A stretch of 64,000 nt of DNA, taken from positions 101,142-165,141 of the forward strand of contig JAGOBA010000008.1 of NCBI GenBank assembly GCA_017983635.1, written 5' to 3'. A program made the position numbers and the translations under genes. Below the pieces are notes generated by a model that worked only from the letters and a program-made list of their open reading frames with translations, was not told where the DNA came from and did no database searches. Of the stretch, positions 34,237 to 42,669 are shown one piece after another. Origin of the DNA: Alphaproteobacteria bacterium (lineage in GTDB: Bacteria; Pseudomonadota; Alphaproteobacteria; Micropepsales; Micropepsaceae). How positions within the stretch are numbered: position 1 is the first letter of the stretch; each line of letters begins with the position of its first letter.

Positions 34237-35586
34237 TCATTCAACTCGGAGCCGGGCCTGGTGGGCTCTCACCAATTTATCAAATGCCGGCTGTCCACGG
34301 AGATCGTCGAAGTGCGGGAGAACATGAAGCCACGAAAGCTGCGGGTCGCCGTGTTGAGATGCCAACACCAAGAACCGAGTTGCGCGGACATGCTCTCCAG
34401 CAAACGAGCAGACAATCGCGCGATCGAGTGGGCGCATCACGACATCACCCTCCTCTTGCCGAGCGGCCATAAGCCTAAAGAGCCCTTTTAGCCCGCCACG
34501 TTGAAACGCCGAGTCGCAACGGTCGCGCGTTCTGGGGTCGAAAGAAGAGCCGAAACTCATTCGAAACGCCGCGTATGCTGCGCTCTCATGTCCCAAGAAC
34601 TTGTGTGCACAGCCGGCCCAGAACCAGATCGCTAGTTCACCTTCCGACAGGGTTAGCGCTGCTTCAGCTTCCTCCAGAACGATTTTGTATCGGCGAGCTG
34701 CGAGGAGAACTTGAATCAAGACTCGAATCGCCGCGAGGGTGTAGGGTTCAAGCGCAAGTGCTCTCCGCGCGATAATCTCCGCTTCATCGAACCTCTTCTG
34801 GGAAAGGAGGAACAACGCGTACCAACGGCAGGCGATGCTGTGGTCGCCCTCATTCGACAATGCGCCTTTAAACGCGGCTTCACATTCAGGCACTGCGCCG
34901 GCACTCATGAACTGTGCGAAGCCAAACGCTGCCCATCCCAATGAGCAATTCTTGTCCAACTCGACCGCCCGTCTTGCCGCCTTCCGCGCTGGCACAAGAC
35001 ACGCTTCGCGGCTGGCATAGCCCGCGAAGAACTGCGTGAGACGCACGCAGCCGAAACCGGCGTGTGCGGCGGCATCGGCCGGCGCCTGTTGGCATGCGGC
35101 CTCAAAGTACACGCGCGCCTGTTCCAAGCCTGGGGCGGTGCCGTGGCGCAACAGCTCTCGCCCCCTCGCGCAGAGAGCTGCCGCGTCGGTCGATTCCGAC
35201 TTCTCACGACCGCTATGCGGGATAGGCCTCGCGAGGACGTACCCTCGTCTTGAGACCGTCTTGATCAGTTCTTGGCGGCGGGAGTCATCGTCTAGAGCGA
35301 GACGCAGGCGGCTAATCGCACTTGCGATCGTATCGTCACCGACGACTTTTCCCTCCCACACTTTCTGAAGTAAGCGTTCCTTGGTGACGAGGCTGCCGTT
35401 TGACCTACAGATGACATCCAGCAACTTCATCAAGCGAGGCTCAAGCTTACGCACGACGCTGCCGGCCGTGATCGTGCACAAGATCGGGTCGGCCTGCCAT
35501 TTGCCGACCGGAAACGATGACGGAGCGATGGAACCACCCGACAACCCGGATTGCTGAGACCATGCCAATGCGCCGTCAACGGCCAT
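34237..35586 (-). CDS. OmpR-type winged-helix regulator with TPR-like region
   Basis: 449 aa. The DNA-binding domain (residues about 25-125) shows LEPRLMKLLDVICRSNGSLVTKERLLQKVW, then DDTIASAISRLRLALDDDSRR and VSRRGYVL, as in the Trans_reg_C domain of CadC-like proteins. The rest is helical and repeat-like (GRELLRHGTAPGLEQARVYFEAACQQAP; ALALEPYTLAAIRVL), consistent with TPR units. No membrane helix is visible, so unlike CadC it is probably cytosolic. The target is unknown; DUF3592 downstream is a candidate. Confidence 0.85.
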   Translation of the reverse strand: MAVDGALAWSQQSGLSGGSIAPSSFPVGKWQADPILCTITAGSVVRKLEPRLMKLLDVICRSNGSLVTKERLLQKVWEGKVVGDDTIASAISRLRLALDDDSRRQELIKTVSRRGYVLARPIPHSGREKSESTDAAALCARGRELLRHGTAPGLEQARVYFEAACQQAPADAAAHAGFGCVRLTQFFAGYASREACLVPARKAARRAVELDKNCSLGWAAFGFAQFMSAGAVPECEAAFKGALSNEGDHSIACRWYALFLLSQKRFDEAEIIARRALALEPYTLAAIRVLIQVLLAARRYKIVLEEAEAALTLSEGELAIWFWAGCAHKFLGHESAAYAAFRMSFGSSFDPRTRDRCDSAFQRGGLKGLFRLMAARQEEGDVVMRPLDRAIVCSFAGEHVRATRFLVLASQHGDPQLSWLHVLPHFDDLRGQPAFDKLVRAHQARLRVE

Positions 35587-35594
35587 GGGTGCGC

Positions 35595-36206
35595 CTACTT
35601 TGGTGATGCGGACTCCGGCGACTTCTCTATGGCGACGGTTTCGATGTTGAAACGAACTTCATCGCCGATCGCTGGCGCGGCTATTCGAACGCCGAACGCG
35701 CCTCGCGACAGAGCTCCCGCACCGGAAAATCCGACAGCTGGGCGCTTCGAAACGTGGTCGGGTCCGCGACGGTTGAATGATGCTTGAAACGTCACTGGAG
35801 CGGTCACGCCGGCGAGTGACAGCGTTCCTTGCACCTCGAAGCGTTGCCCGCCCAACAGTTTCACTGATGTCGATCGAAACTCTATCGTCGGGAACGCATC
35901 GCCGTTCAGCCAGAGTTTTCCGCGGAGAAAGCCATCGCGCTCGGGATTACCCGTATTCAGGCGGGCAACTGGGATTGTCGCGTGCACCGAACTTTTTCCG
36001 GGAGCCGCCTCGTCAAACACAACCTCACCTTCGATCCCGTCAAGCAGGCCGATGACACGGTTGAACCCGAACCGCTCGACCGAAAAGACGATCTGTGTAT
36101 GGCTTGTATCGAGCGTGTACGTGGTGGCGCCGGCCAAAGCTGTCGGCATTTGCCCCAACCCCGCGAACGCTGATGCGAGCAGCAGAAGACTTGAGACGTA
36201 TCGCAT
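35595..36206 (-). CDS. YceI-family periplasmic protein
   Basis: 203 aa with a signal peptide (residues 1-25, cleavage near ALA). The lipocalin-like YceI domain is clear: YTLDTSHTQIVFSVERFGFNRVIG, FDEAAPGKSSVHATIPVARLNTG, FLRGKLWLNGDAFPTIEFRSTSVK and VTFQASFNRRGP. YceI proteins bind polyisoprenoid or quinone-like lipids in the periplasm and are often stress-induced. It is separated by 8 bases from the regulator gene that follows on the same strand. Confidence 0.92.
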   Translation of the reverse strand: MRYVSSLLLLASAFAGLGQMPTALAGATTYTLDTSHTQIVFSVERFGFNRVIGLLDGIEGEVVFDEAAPGKSSVHATIPVARLNTGNPERDGFLRGKLWLNGDAFPTIEFRSTSVKLLGGQRFEVQGTLSLAGVTAPVTFQASFNRRGPDHVSKRPAVGFSGAGALSRGAFGVRIAAPAIGDEVRFNIETVAIEKSPESASPK

Positions 36207-36282
36207 GGCTTACTCCCCGTTGCACGAGCACCCTGGCCTGGTTCCGCCAGAGAGTCCTGGCGAATTTCTTGCGATTCTCCGC

Positions 36283-36654
36283 TCAACGGGCATTCTTGGA
36301 GCCCCCCTCTTTTGGCTTCTTCACCGGCAGCGAGCAGGCAAAGGTCAGCGATCTCATCAGCCATCGCCTGAGGGCGCGCTTATCCGACAAGATCGCGTCC
36401 GGCACGACGACGTATTCGCGCATACTGCGGCCCGGCATCGGCGCGAACATCTTGCCGCCCAGGTCCTTCAACTTCTCGCGATCAGCCGCGCTCAGGCGGA
36501 TCATCAAGTCATCTTGATGGAGTCCGGTGAATAGGTTTCCGTTCGCAAACGCCGCCGGATAGCCGAACATTTGTCGCCGCTGAACGCGTACGTCCGTGGG
36601 CAGAACGCTTTCGAAAGTCGCGATCAGCTTGGCCGGGGATTTCCGCCACGCCAT
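36283..36654 (-). CDS. TfoX/Sxy N-terminal domain protein
   Basis: 123 aa. The TfoX_N domain (PF04993) is indicated by MFGYPAAFANGNLFTGLHQDDLMIRLSAADREKL and MFAPMPGRSMREYVVVP. In gammaproteobacteria Sxy/TfoX controls competence through CRP. Stand-alone TfoX_N proteins in other groups have no assigned role. It begins 3 bases after the end of the frameshifted DUF899 gene and probably shares its transcript. Confidence 0.85.
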   Translation of the reverse strand: MAWRKSPAKLIATFESVLPTDVRVQRRQMFGYPAAFANGNLFTGLHQDDLMIRLSAADREKLKDLGGKMFAPMPGRSMREYVVVPDAILSDKRALRRWLMRSLTFACSLPVKKPKEGGSKNAR

Positions 36655-36656
36655 GG

Positions 36657-37246
36657 CTATCGCACCAAAGCCTCGCGGCGGTATTTCATCTTAGGCTGCC
36701 AGCCGTCCGCGCCTCCCGGCAGCATGTCGAAAAAGTGCCAAGCCGAGCAGAAGTCGTCGTAGGGACCCTTTCTCGTGTCAGACGCGCGATAGATGTCTTG
36801 GCCTCGAATCTCGAATGCAGAAATACCCGGTGTGGGCTTGCCTTTTTCATCGGTGTAAAGCATCGCACGCGCAAAATCAGAATTGATGTCCGTCACCATC
36901 GGAAAGCGCCATCCGCGCGATCCGGCAAGCTTGCGTTGTTGTTCAGGCGCTTCCGGCGAAGCGAGAACGAACGCCACCCGGTCCGCAAGATGTTCGTAAA
37001 GCCCGTTGTAGCCGTCTGCCCACATGGTGCAGTGGTGCAGGACGATCCCATGTTGTGGACGAAGATCATCTGTTTCTTGCCATCGAATAGCGACGACAAG
37101 GTCACGCGACCTGCGCCGGACAAAAACGTATGATCGGCGACGGGCGCGGGTTCGATCTCGCTTTGAACGCGGCGTATTTCTTGACGCACGACAAGAATCT
37201 TTTTGCGCAACGCCGCCAGTTCTCTCATTCCGTCCGCGTAGTTCAT
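36657..37246 (-). pseudogene. DUF899 thioredoxin-like gene with one frameshift
   Basis: The first frame (from the ATG at 37246) reads MNYADGMRELAALRKKIL to MIFVHNMGSSCT. The second frame continues CTMWADGYNGLYEH to the stop at 36657. Together they match DUF899 (PF05988), whose hallmark is a thioredoxin-like strand, a cysteine pair and W-x-D-G-(F/Y)-N-G. The frames meet at 37032-37034, where TGCACC-AC-TGCACC lacks one base of an expected tyrosine or similar codon. Restoring one base gives GSSCTxCTMWADGYNG. It is either a young pseudogene or a sequencing/assembly error. Confidence 0.75.
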
Positions 37247-37264
37247 TCTTGGGTCTCCTTCGAA

Positions 37265-37678
37265 TCACGATTCAACGTTGCTAGGGACCGTTCGCCAGAC
37301 AAATGCCAAGAGTGGGCTCACCACCGCAAACTGCACGAGCGTGAAGGCAGTCTCGATCCCCACGAAGACCGGCACTGATGTCATTGGGTGCTTCGCTGCC
37401 ACCGCCAGGACGCCATAGCCCCAGGCAAGCACGCCCGCCGATGCGCCGAACCAAATAGTACCTGCGACAACGCTCGATCCGCCAAGGAGGCGCGAATACG
37501 CAGCTGAGTAAGTCAACCCTTGGATTGTCATTGCGGCAACGCCGAAGGGAATGATGAGGTCGGTGCGATAAACCTGCAAATCGCGATAGACATCATCAAA
37601 CACGATCAGGTGCCAAACGAAGCCGATCCCAAAGGTCGGGACAATGTAGGCGGCAGCGCCAAGGAGCAGCCGGGACAT
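37265..37678 (-). CDS. Four-helix membrane protein, unknown function
   Basis: 137 aa from MSRLLLG (an ATG two codons upstream is also possible). Hydrophobic segments: LLLGAAAYIVPTFGIGFVWHLIVF, LIIPFGVAAMTIQGLTYSAAY, SVVAGTIWFGASAGVLAWGYGV and ETAFTLVQFAVVSPLLAFVW. No characterised family is recognised. It begins just downstream of the GST gene and shares its strand, so it may be controlled by the HxlR operator further upstream. Confidence 0.65.
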   Translation of the reverse strand: MSRLLLGAAAYIVPTFGIGFVWHLIVFDDVYRDLQVYRTDLIIPFGVAAMTIQGLTYSAAYSRLLGGSSVVAGTIWFGASAGVLAWGYGVLAVAAKHPMTSVPVFVGIETAFTLVQFAVVSPLLAFVWRTVPSNVES

Positions 37679-37685
37679 TATCACC

Positions 37686-38336
37686 TCAACGCGCCGACGG
37701 CTTGCGACCCACCGCTTCCATGCTTGGTGGAGCCGTCTTGGCCCAATGCTCGACCGATCGCATTCGCTCGAAGTAGGCGTTCAGGTGCGGATACGGCGCC
37801 CAATCGAAAGGCACTGCATCCTTGAACGACTCCAAGTGCGCTACCGCATAATCCGCAATCGTCACGCCCTGGCCGCATACAAACATCCGGCCGTCGAGAT
37901 GTGCGTTCAGAACAGGCGAAAAGCGCTTAAGGTCAGCCGTCGAGATTTCGACAAGCGCTTCGTTCGGTGGCTGCTTCATGAAGGTCGGCTTAGCGACAGT
38001 CTCGAAGGACAGAATACCGAGCGCCTTATTAAAGTGAGCGAGCTCCCAGGCGAGCCAGCGAACGACATCGGCCCGCTGTTGCCGCTCGCGCGGAAATATC
38101 GGTTCTCCGCCGGGTCCGTCTGCGAGATACTGCATGATCGCGTTCGATTCCCACAACTTCAACGCCCCGTCGACGAGCGATGGCACCATGGCGTTCGGGT
38201 TGATTGAGCGGTAAGCGCCTTGCATTTCGCCGGTGAAGAAGTCCAGGTATTCGAACTTAACGTCGAGCCCCATATGGTTGACCACGGCATGCACCTTGCG
38301 GCAATTCGGACTGCCTACAACGTAATAGAGTTTCAT
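37686..38336 (-). CDS. Glutathione S-transferase
   Basis: 216 aa from the ATG at 38336, with GGAGG 10 bases upstream. The thioredoxin-like N-terminal domain (MKLYYVVGSPNCRKVHAVVNHMG, NPNAMVPSLVDGALKLWESNAIMQYL with the cis-Pro and ES glutathione contacts) is followed by the all-helical C-terminal domain (FVCGQGVTIADYAVAHLESF). It conjugates or reduces electrophiles with glutathione. It is divergent from an HxlR regulator; the shared 17-bp dyad suggests induction by an electrophile or redox signal. Confidence 0.92.
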   Translation of the reverse strand: MKLYYVVGSPNCRKVHAVVNHMGLDVKFEYLDFFTGEMQGAYRSINPNAMVPSLVDGALKLWESNAIMQYLADGPGGEPIFPRERQQRADVVRWLAWELAHFNKALGILSFETVAKPTFMKQPPNEALVEISTADLKRFSPVLNAHLDGRMFVCGQGVTIADYAVAHLESFKDAVPFDWAPYPHLNAYFERMRSVEHWAKTAPPSMEAVGRKPSAR

Positions 38337-38354
38337 GTGACCCATCCTCCGCTC

Positions 38355-38402
38355 ACTTGTTATTTGCAAGCAATCTGTCACATTCGCTTGCAAATGACAA
38401 GT
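38355..38402. promoter_or_regulatory. 48-bp operator: near-perfect 17-bp inverted repeat
   Basis: The left arm ACTTGTTATTTGCAAGC (38355-38371) and right arm GCTTGCAAATGACAAGT (38386-38402) are complementary at 16 of 17 positions, with a 14-base spacer. It lies exactly between the divergent GST (ATG at 38336) and HxlR (ATG at 38419) genes. Each arm also contains the shorter palindrome TTGCAA. HxlR-type dimers bind such dyads, so it most likely controls both genes. Confidence 0.8.
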
Positions 38403-38418
38403 TATTTCCGTTGAAGCT

Positions 38419-38850
38419 ATGCGCCCGAAGAAACCACCCCACTCCGGCTGCCCGATCGACTACGCCGCAACTATGTTCGGCGACCGGTGGACGCTGCTCC
38501 TGCTGCGCGACCTGTCCAAGGGGATGAAGAACTTCCGCGAATTCGCCGCGTCCAACGAAGGCGTGGCGACCAATATTCTCGCGTCGCGGCTCAAACTCTT
38601 GGAGAGGTTCAGCATTGTCACTCGCCACATTGACCCCACGAACCGCCGCCAAGTTGTCTACAAATTGACCCAGAAGGGGTTGGATCTCACCCCGATTATG
38701 CTTGAGCTCACTCTTTGGAGTTCCAAGTACGATCCGAATACGATCGTGACAAAAGAGTTTGTGGGCCGCGCAACAAGCCATCGAGACCAGTTCATCCGCG
38801 AAATCGTCGCGCGCTTGGCGTCGGCCGCGAAACACACATCCGGGAAGTGA
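38419..38850 (+). CDS. HxlR-family transcriptional regulator
   Basis: 143 aa. The HxlR winged helix covers residues about 10-105: GCPIDYAATMFGDRWTLLLLRDLSKGMKNFREF, then ATNILASRLKLLERFSIVTRH and VVYKLTQKGLDLTPIM. The N-terminal cysteine (Cys11) is at the place used for redox or electrophile sensing in HypR/YodB/QorR proteins. Divergent from a GST across a strong palindrome, it is best explained as a thiol-based repressor of that detoxification gene. Confidence 0.9.
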   Translation: MRPKKPPHSGCPIDYAATMFGDRWTLLLLRDLSKGMKNFREFAASNEGVATNILASRLKLLERFSIVTRHIDPTNRRQVVYKLTQKGLDLTPIMLELTLWSSKYDPNTIVTKEFVGRATSHRDQFIREIVARLASAAKHTSGK

Positions 38851-38866
38851 TTTGCGTGCACGACAC

Positions 38867-39070
38867 TCATGAGCTGGAGCTCTTCCGGCCAGCAACCTGG
38901 CGCAAGAGTACGACAGCAATCAGTCCAGCAGCGAAGCCAACCGCCACCCCGGCAGCGACGCCAATCAACACGGTTCCGTTCGCGGCCAAGACCGCCCCTG
39001 TTGTGACGGCGGCGATCAGCGGTGTAGCGATCAATGACTGCCCGACCGATCGCTTCTCTGATTTGCTCAT
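38867..39070 (-). CDS. Small two-helix membrane protein
   Basis: 67 aa. A short polar N-terminus (MSKSEKRSVGQ) precedes two hydrophobic helices (LIATPLIAAVTTGAVLAANGTVLIG and AAGVAVGFAAGLIAVVLLRQ) and a serine tail. The ATG overlaps the stop of the 255-aa membrane gene, so it is the last gene of the four-gene operon 41385-38867. Its function is unknown. Confidence 0.65.
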   Translation of the reverse strand: MSKSEKRSVGQSLIATPLIAAVTTGAVLAANGTVLIGVAAGVAVGFAAGLIAVVLLRQVAGRKSSSS

Positions 39071-39834
39071 CTAGGCTCTCCTCTTTGATGCAGATATCGA
39101 TGAGTGATGACGAAGTCCTGACGAGATTCTAGTGATCCGCCCAGCTCCACCTGATCCGCGGTCGGCGCATTCATGTTTGGCGTTGAGCCGTACGTGTGAT
39201 CGGCCCAGCGTGTCAGCAGGACTCGAAGCAACCAGAACAGCAACAGCGCCATGACGGCTATCACCGGAACAAAATGCAAGTTTGCGTCGCGAACCACTCC
39301 GGGCACGAATTTCGGCTGCCCGATGAAGAAGGAAGCTGTTGCGATAAGCATTGCCAGGCTCATGCGCCACAAATGGCGTGCAATCCGCTGAGCGCCGGAA
39401 ACGCCTTTTCGGATGATGACCGTGAGGTCCATCAAAGCGGCAAAGGCAGCCAGTGAGCCGAATGCGTAGAAGAATGGCGCGGCGTCCCTTGGGCCGAGCG
39501 CGCCATAGGCAAGAGCACCCGCTGCGATCCCCATCCCGGTAAAGAACGCGACCCTCTCAGAGCTACCGGATTCGCCGTCGTTGCGCGTCGCGGCCCTCCA
39601 CGAGGTCGCCAACAAGTAGAGCGTGAAGCTTGCAGCGGCGATGTTCAAGGTCTGTTGCCTAGCTATCGCTACAGGAATCGCGCCTGCGCACATAAGAACC
39701 ATTGCGACGAGGAACACGTTGCCGGCCAAGCGGTGGACAGGCTCGCCCTTGCGCACGAGCAGTGCCGTTCCGCCTGAGAGAAGCGCCGTCGTACCCGCCG
39801 TGACGTGAAGAAAGATGAACGCAGAAGTGTCCAT
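39067..39834 (-). CDS. Multi-pass membrane protein (DUF2306-like)
   Basis: 255 aa with about seven hydrophobic helices. The start FIFLHVTAGTTALLSGGTALLVRKGEPVHRLAGNVFLVAM carries two histidines in a haem-ligand-like arrangement, and HLWRMSLAMLIATASFFIGQ carries another. This resembles DUF2306-type proteins, which share features with cytochrome b561-like folds. The biochemical role is unknown. It is 10 bases downstream of a larger DUF2306 gene in the same operon. Confidence 0.72.
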   Translation of the reverse strand: MDTSAFIFLHVTAGTTALLSGGTALLVRKGEPVHRLAGNVFLVAMVLMCAGAIPVAIARQQTLNIAAASFTLYLLATSWRAATRNDGESGSSERVAFFTGMGIAAGALAYGALGPRDAAPFFYAFGSLAAFAALMDLTVIIRKGVSGAQRIARHLWRMSLAMLIATASFFIGQPKFVPGVVRDANLHFVPVIAVMALLLFWLLRVLLTRWADHTYGSTPNMNAPTADQVELGGSLESRQDFVITHRYLHQRGEPR

Positions 39835-39844
39835 TGCTCGCCGC

Positions 39845-40687
39845 TCACGTCGTCGTCAGCTGAGGCCACCAGATGATCATGGTGACCCCCACGATTCCTG
39901 CGGCCGTGCCTGCCGCTAACACAACAAGAAGAAGCGCCATTGCAACTTTAGCGAGACCGCCCTTGCCATCTTGAGCCAAGAAATAGAGCTGAAGGACTGC
40001 AAGGGGCACAAGGTAACTTCCGTAAGACCAGAACGCGTAGAAGTCGGCATCGAACCCTTTGGGCCCACCGAAAAGAACAATTTTGGCCGCCATGTAACCC
40101 ATCATGCCGACACGCAGAAACCAGACCCCGTTCACGACCATGAAAGTCCGCAACGCCCAGCGCCTGTGAGCGTCGATATCGCGCGCCATCGCATACCCAA
40201 TCGTTTGCCCGGCGCAAAACATGATGAGAATTGCGTTGAGCGTAATTGCGAGATGGTCGAACAGGCCTGTGCTTCCGCGCGTTGCGTTCATGAACAGACC
40301 AGTCAGACTGATGACAAACGCGGTCAGGATGAACACGCGCCCGTTCCACCGGTGGAAGGAGATCGCGCGGGCGCGGATCTGCGGCACAAGCTGAAGGGTG
40401 CCACCGAATGTAATGATTGCGGCCAACATCACGTGGGCAGCGAATGCGAGATTTCCGACGGTGTCACCGGCAATGTAGCCGTGGGTCAGAAACTTGTTCT
40501 TGTCCCACGCCTCGAAATTGCCGGTCATGGTGGGCGCGCCGTAGAAGCCCAAAATGAAAGCAACGAAGAGCCACTGGCCGGCGGCGGCTATCAGGAACCA
40601 CAGCGCCGCCGAAGCCCTCAACGATCTATCGGCTATTTGTGAGCCCAACGACCGTGGCTCAATGCCAACAGCTACTTCCATTGTCAT
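39845..40687 (-). CDS. DUF2306 membrane protein
   Basis: 280 aa with seven or eight membrane helices. The diagnostic parts are HVMLAAIITFGGTLQLVPQIRARAISFHRWNGRVFILTAFVISLTG and AMARDIDAHRRWALRTFMVVNGVWFLRVG; the histidines in these segments are conserved in DUF2306 (PF10067). The function is unproven. It overlaps the DUF4386 gene upstream by 4 bases (ATGA), so the two are translationally coupled. Confidence 0.82.
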   Translation of the reverse strand: MTMEVAVGIEPRSLGSQIADRSLRASAALWFLIAAAGQWLFVAFILGFYGAPTMTGNFEAWDKNKFLTHGYIAGDTVGNLAFAAHVMLAAIITFGGTLQLVPQIRARAISFHRWNGRVFILTAFVISLTGLFMNATRGSTGLFDHLAITLNAILIMFCAGQTIGYAMARDIDAHRRWALRTFMVVNGVWFLRVGMMGYMAAKIVLFGGPKGFDADFYAFWSYGSYLVPLAVLQLYFLAQDGKGGLAKVAMALLLVVLAAGTAAGIVGVTMIIWWPQLTTT

Positions 40688-41385
40688 GTTTCACCTGCCT
40701 GCGCTCGCCACTTCGCATCGTTCACCCCAAAAGTGAGCAGCCACAGCGTGAGCGCTGACTCACCAAAAATCGCCGCCGCCATTGTGTAGGGCGAGATCTG
40801 GCTGGCGAACGCCGGCACAAGGATGCTTCCAAAACTGCCGATCAGCCACGCAGCGCCAGAGATCGCCAGAAAGACGCCGAGGATGCGGGGAAGGAACTTT
40901 GCCCCTACAATGAGGAACCCGAGCATGAGGCAGTAGAAGCCGAAGAAAATGAGAGCGATGTTGCCCCCCACGCTGCTTAGGCGAAGCGAGGTCAGCGCGA
41001 GTGCTTGCAACTGCTCCTTGGTGAACGCCGCCAGGTACGGGGCACCTTTCAAAAGGAGCACCGGCGAAAGTCCATCAAGCGAGATAGCAGCGCCGACGGC
41101 GCAACCAGTCAAACCAAAAAACGCAGCAACCACAGACAGTGTCTTGCCCGCTGGCTTGAGCAACTCGTAGAAGACTGCCGCAACCCCGACATAGGCGGCA
41201 GTTGCAATGAGGTTGAGCGCAAAGCTCAGTCGAAACACTTGCTCCGCGTTGAGGATGTTATTTGCTGTCGCAGCCGCATCGCCAGCAACCACGAGCGCTG
41301 GCGCAATGAGCAACGAAGCGGCCCCTGTGCCGATAACGGTTAGGTAGAGAAGCCCTGCCACCCTCGCTGTTGAACGCGCTGACAT
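40684..41385 (-). CDS. DUF4386 membrane protein
   Basis: 233 aa with six predicted helices. The sequence ARVAGLLYLTVIGTGAASLLIAPALVV, NLIATAAYVGVAAVFYELLKPAGKTLSVVAAFFGLTGCAVGA and the late LIVGAKFLPRILGVFLAISGAAWLIGS match DUF4386 (PF14329). The family has no known function. It is the first gene of the four-gene membrane operon and is divergent from the AraC/OruR-type regulator at 41543. Confidence 0.85.
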   Translation of the reverse strand: MSARSTARVAGLLYLTVIGTGAASLLIAPALVVAGDAAATANNILNAEQVFRLSFALNLIATAAYVGVAAVFYELLKPAGKTLSVVAAFFGLTGCAVGAAISLDGLSPVLLLKGAPYLAAFTKEQLQALALTSLRLSSVGGNIALIFFGFYCLMLGFLIVGAKFLPRILGVFLAISGAAWLIGSFGSILVPAFASQISPYTMAAAIFGESALTLWLLTFGVNDAKWRAQAGET

Positions 41386-41542
41386 GCTCTAAGCGCGCTC
41401 TGAGCAATGGCGTGCGGCGTCGCTCAGGCGTGCAAAGTTAACAGCGTCCATTTGAAGGGCCCCACGATGATGCGCTAAGCTGTCGCTGTTAACGACTGCC
41501 CTATAGCGAACAACACCCTACCGCTTGTCCCACGCGACTCAC

Positions 41543-42595
41543 ATGACTGCAGCGTCCAAAATGATGACATTGCGCCTCACCGCAACGCAGCCGACAGTGG
41601 GCGCGGGCTACGCCAAGGGCTTGCTCGATTTTGCCGTGTCGAAACAGGCACGCTTGGACGCACTGCTTGCGCGGTCAGGGATTTCCGACGAAGACCTTGC
41701 TGACCTCGATAACCGAATTCCGTTTGAGAAGTACAAGGCGCTCATGAGAGCCGGAATCGAGCTCACGCGCGATCCGGCGCTGGCGTTGCACTTCGGAGAA
41801 GATGTCGACTTTGCAGAACTCTCGGTTGTTGGTTTGATCGCACTGGCAAGCGATACGTTGTTTCATGCGTTCACAGAAACGAACCGGTACAATGGCCTTG
41901 TGGTCCAGGTGGATGGCGTGGCGCCGGGCAGGCGCTTTCAACTGGTTCATGAACCCGGGAAGACCTGGCTCGTCGATACCCGAACCGACGCAAACAGTTT
42001 TCCGGAGCTGACCGAATCCGGATGGGCGCGGATGGTCTGCGGAACACGACGGTTCATTCCGGAAGGTCGCGTTCTGGTGAAAGAGGTTCACGTCACACAT
42101 GCAGCGCCGGCCTACCGTGCCGAGTACGACCGCATCTTCCGGGTTCCGACAGTCTTCAGTAGCGAAAGAAACGCGCTTCTGATCGACGAGACGTTGATGT
42201 TCACGAAGGTCGCACGAACGACACGGTATGCGTTTGGTGTCTTGAGCGAGCATGCGAAGGCACTTCTCGATAGCCTGGAGCGTGCGACCACCACGCGTGG
42301 AAGGGTGGAGAGCATTCTGATCCCCATGCTTCACCGTGGCGAACCGAGCATCGACGAAGTCGCCAACGAAATGGGCTTCAGCCACCAGACGCTGTATCGC
42401 AAACTAAAGGCCGAGCAGGTGACTTTCGAAAAGCTGCTCGACGAGCTTCGGCATAGGATGGCGCTGCATTATCTGAACGGGAAGAAAGTCTCGGTCAGCG
42501 AGGCGGCCTATCTCGTCGGCTTTTCGGAATCCAGCGCTTTCTCACGGGCCTTTAAGCGGTGGACTGGAACCAGCCCTCGCAAGCGGCCAAAGTAA
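41543..42595 (+). CDS. AraC-family regulator with arabinose-binding-like N-domain
   Basis: 350 aa (an upstream in-frame ATG at 41525 is possible). The N-terminal Arabinose_bd domain (PF12625) spans about residues 15-210 (YAKGLLDFAVSKQARLDALLARSGIS; LGLIALASDTL-type segment SVVGLIALASDTLFHAF). The C-terminal AraC domain has both helix-turn-helix units (SIDEVANEMGFSHQTLYRKLKAEQVTF and SVSEAAYLVGFSESSAFSRAFKRWTGTSP). This is the OruR/ArgR-like subgroup. It is divergent from the DUF4386/DUF2306 operon, which it probably controls. Confidence 0.9.
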   Translation: MTAASKMMTLRLTATQPTVGAGYAKGLLDFAVSKQARLDALLARSGISDEDLADLDNRIPFEKYKALMRAGIELTRDPALALHFGEDVDFAELSVVGLIALASDTLFHAFTETNRYNGLVVQVDGVAPGRRFQLVHEPGKTWLVDTRTDANSFPELTESGWARMVCGTRRFIPEGRVLVKEVHVTHAAPAYRAEYDRIFRVPTVFSSERNALLIDETLMFTKVARTTRYAFGVLSEHAKALLDSLERATTTRGRVESILIPMLHRGEPSIDEVANEMGFSHQTLYRKLKAEQVTFEKLLDELRHRMALHYLNGKKVSVSEAAYLVGFSESSAFSRAFKRWTGTSPRKRPK

Positions 42596-42669
42596 GCCGG
42601 TGCCAGGTAACGGTGGTGTTCAAATGAGACGCAGCCCGCGTAGGTCGACCACACCCCGGCGACCCCATC

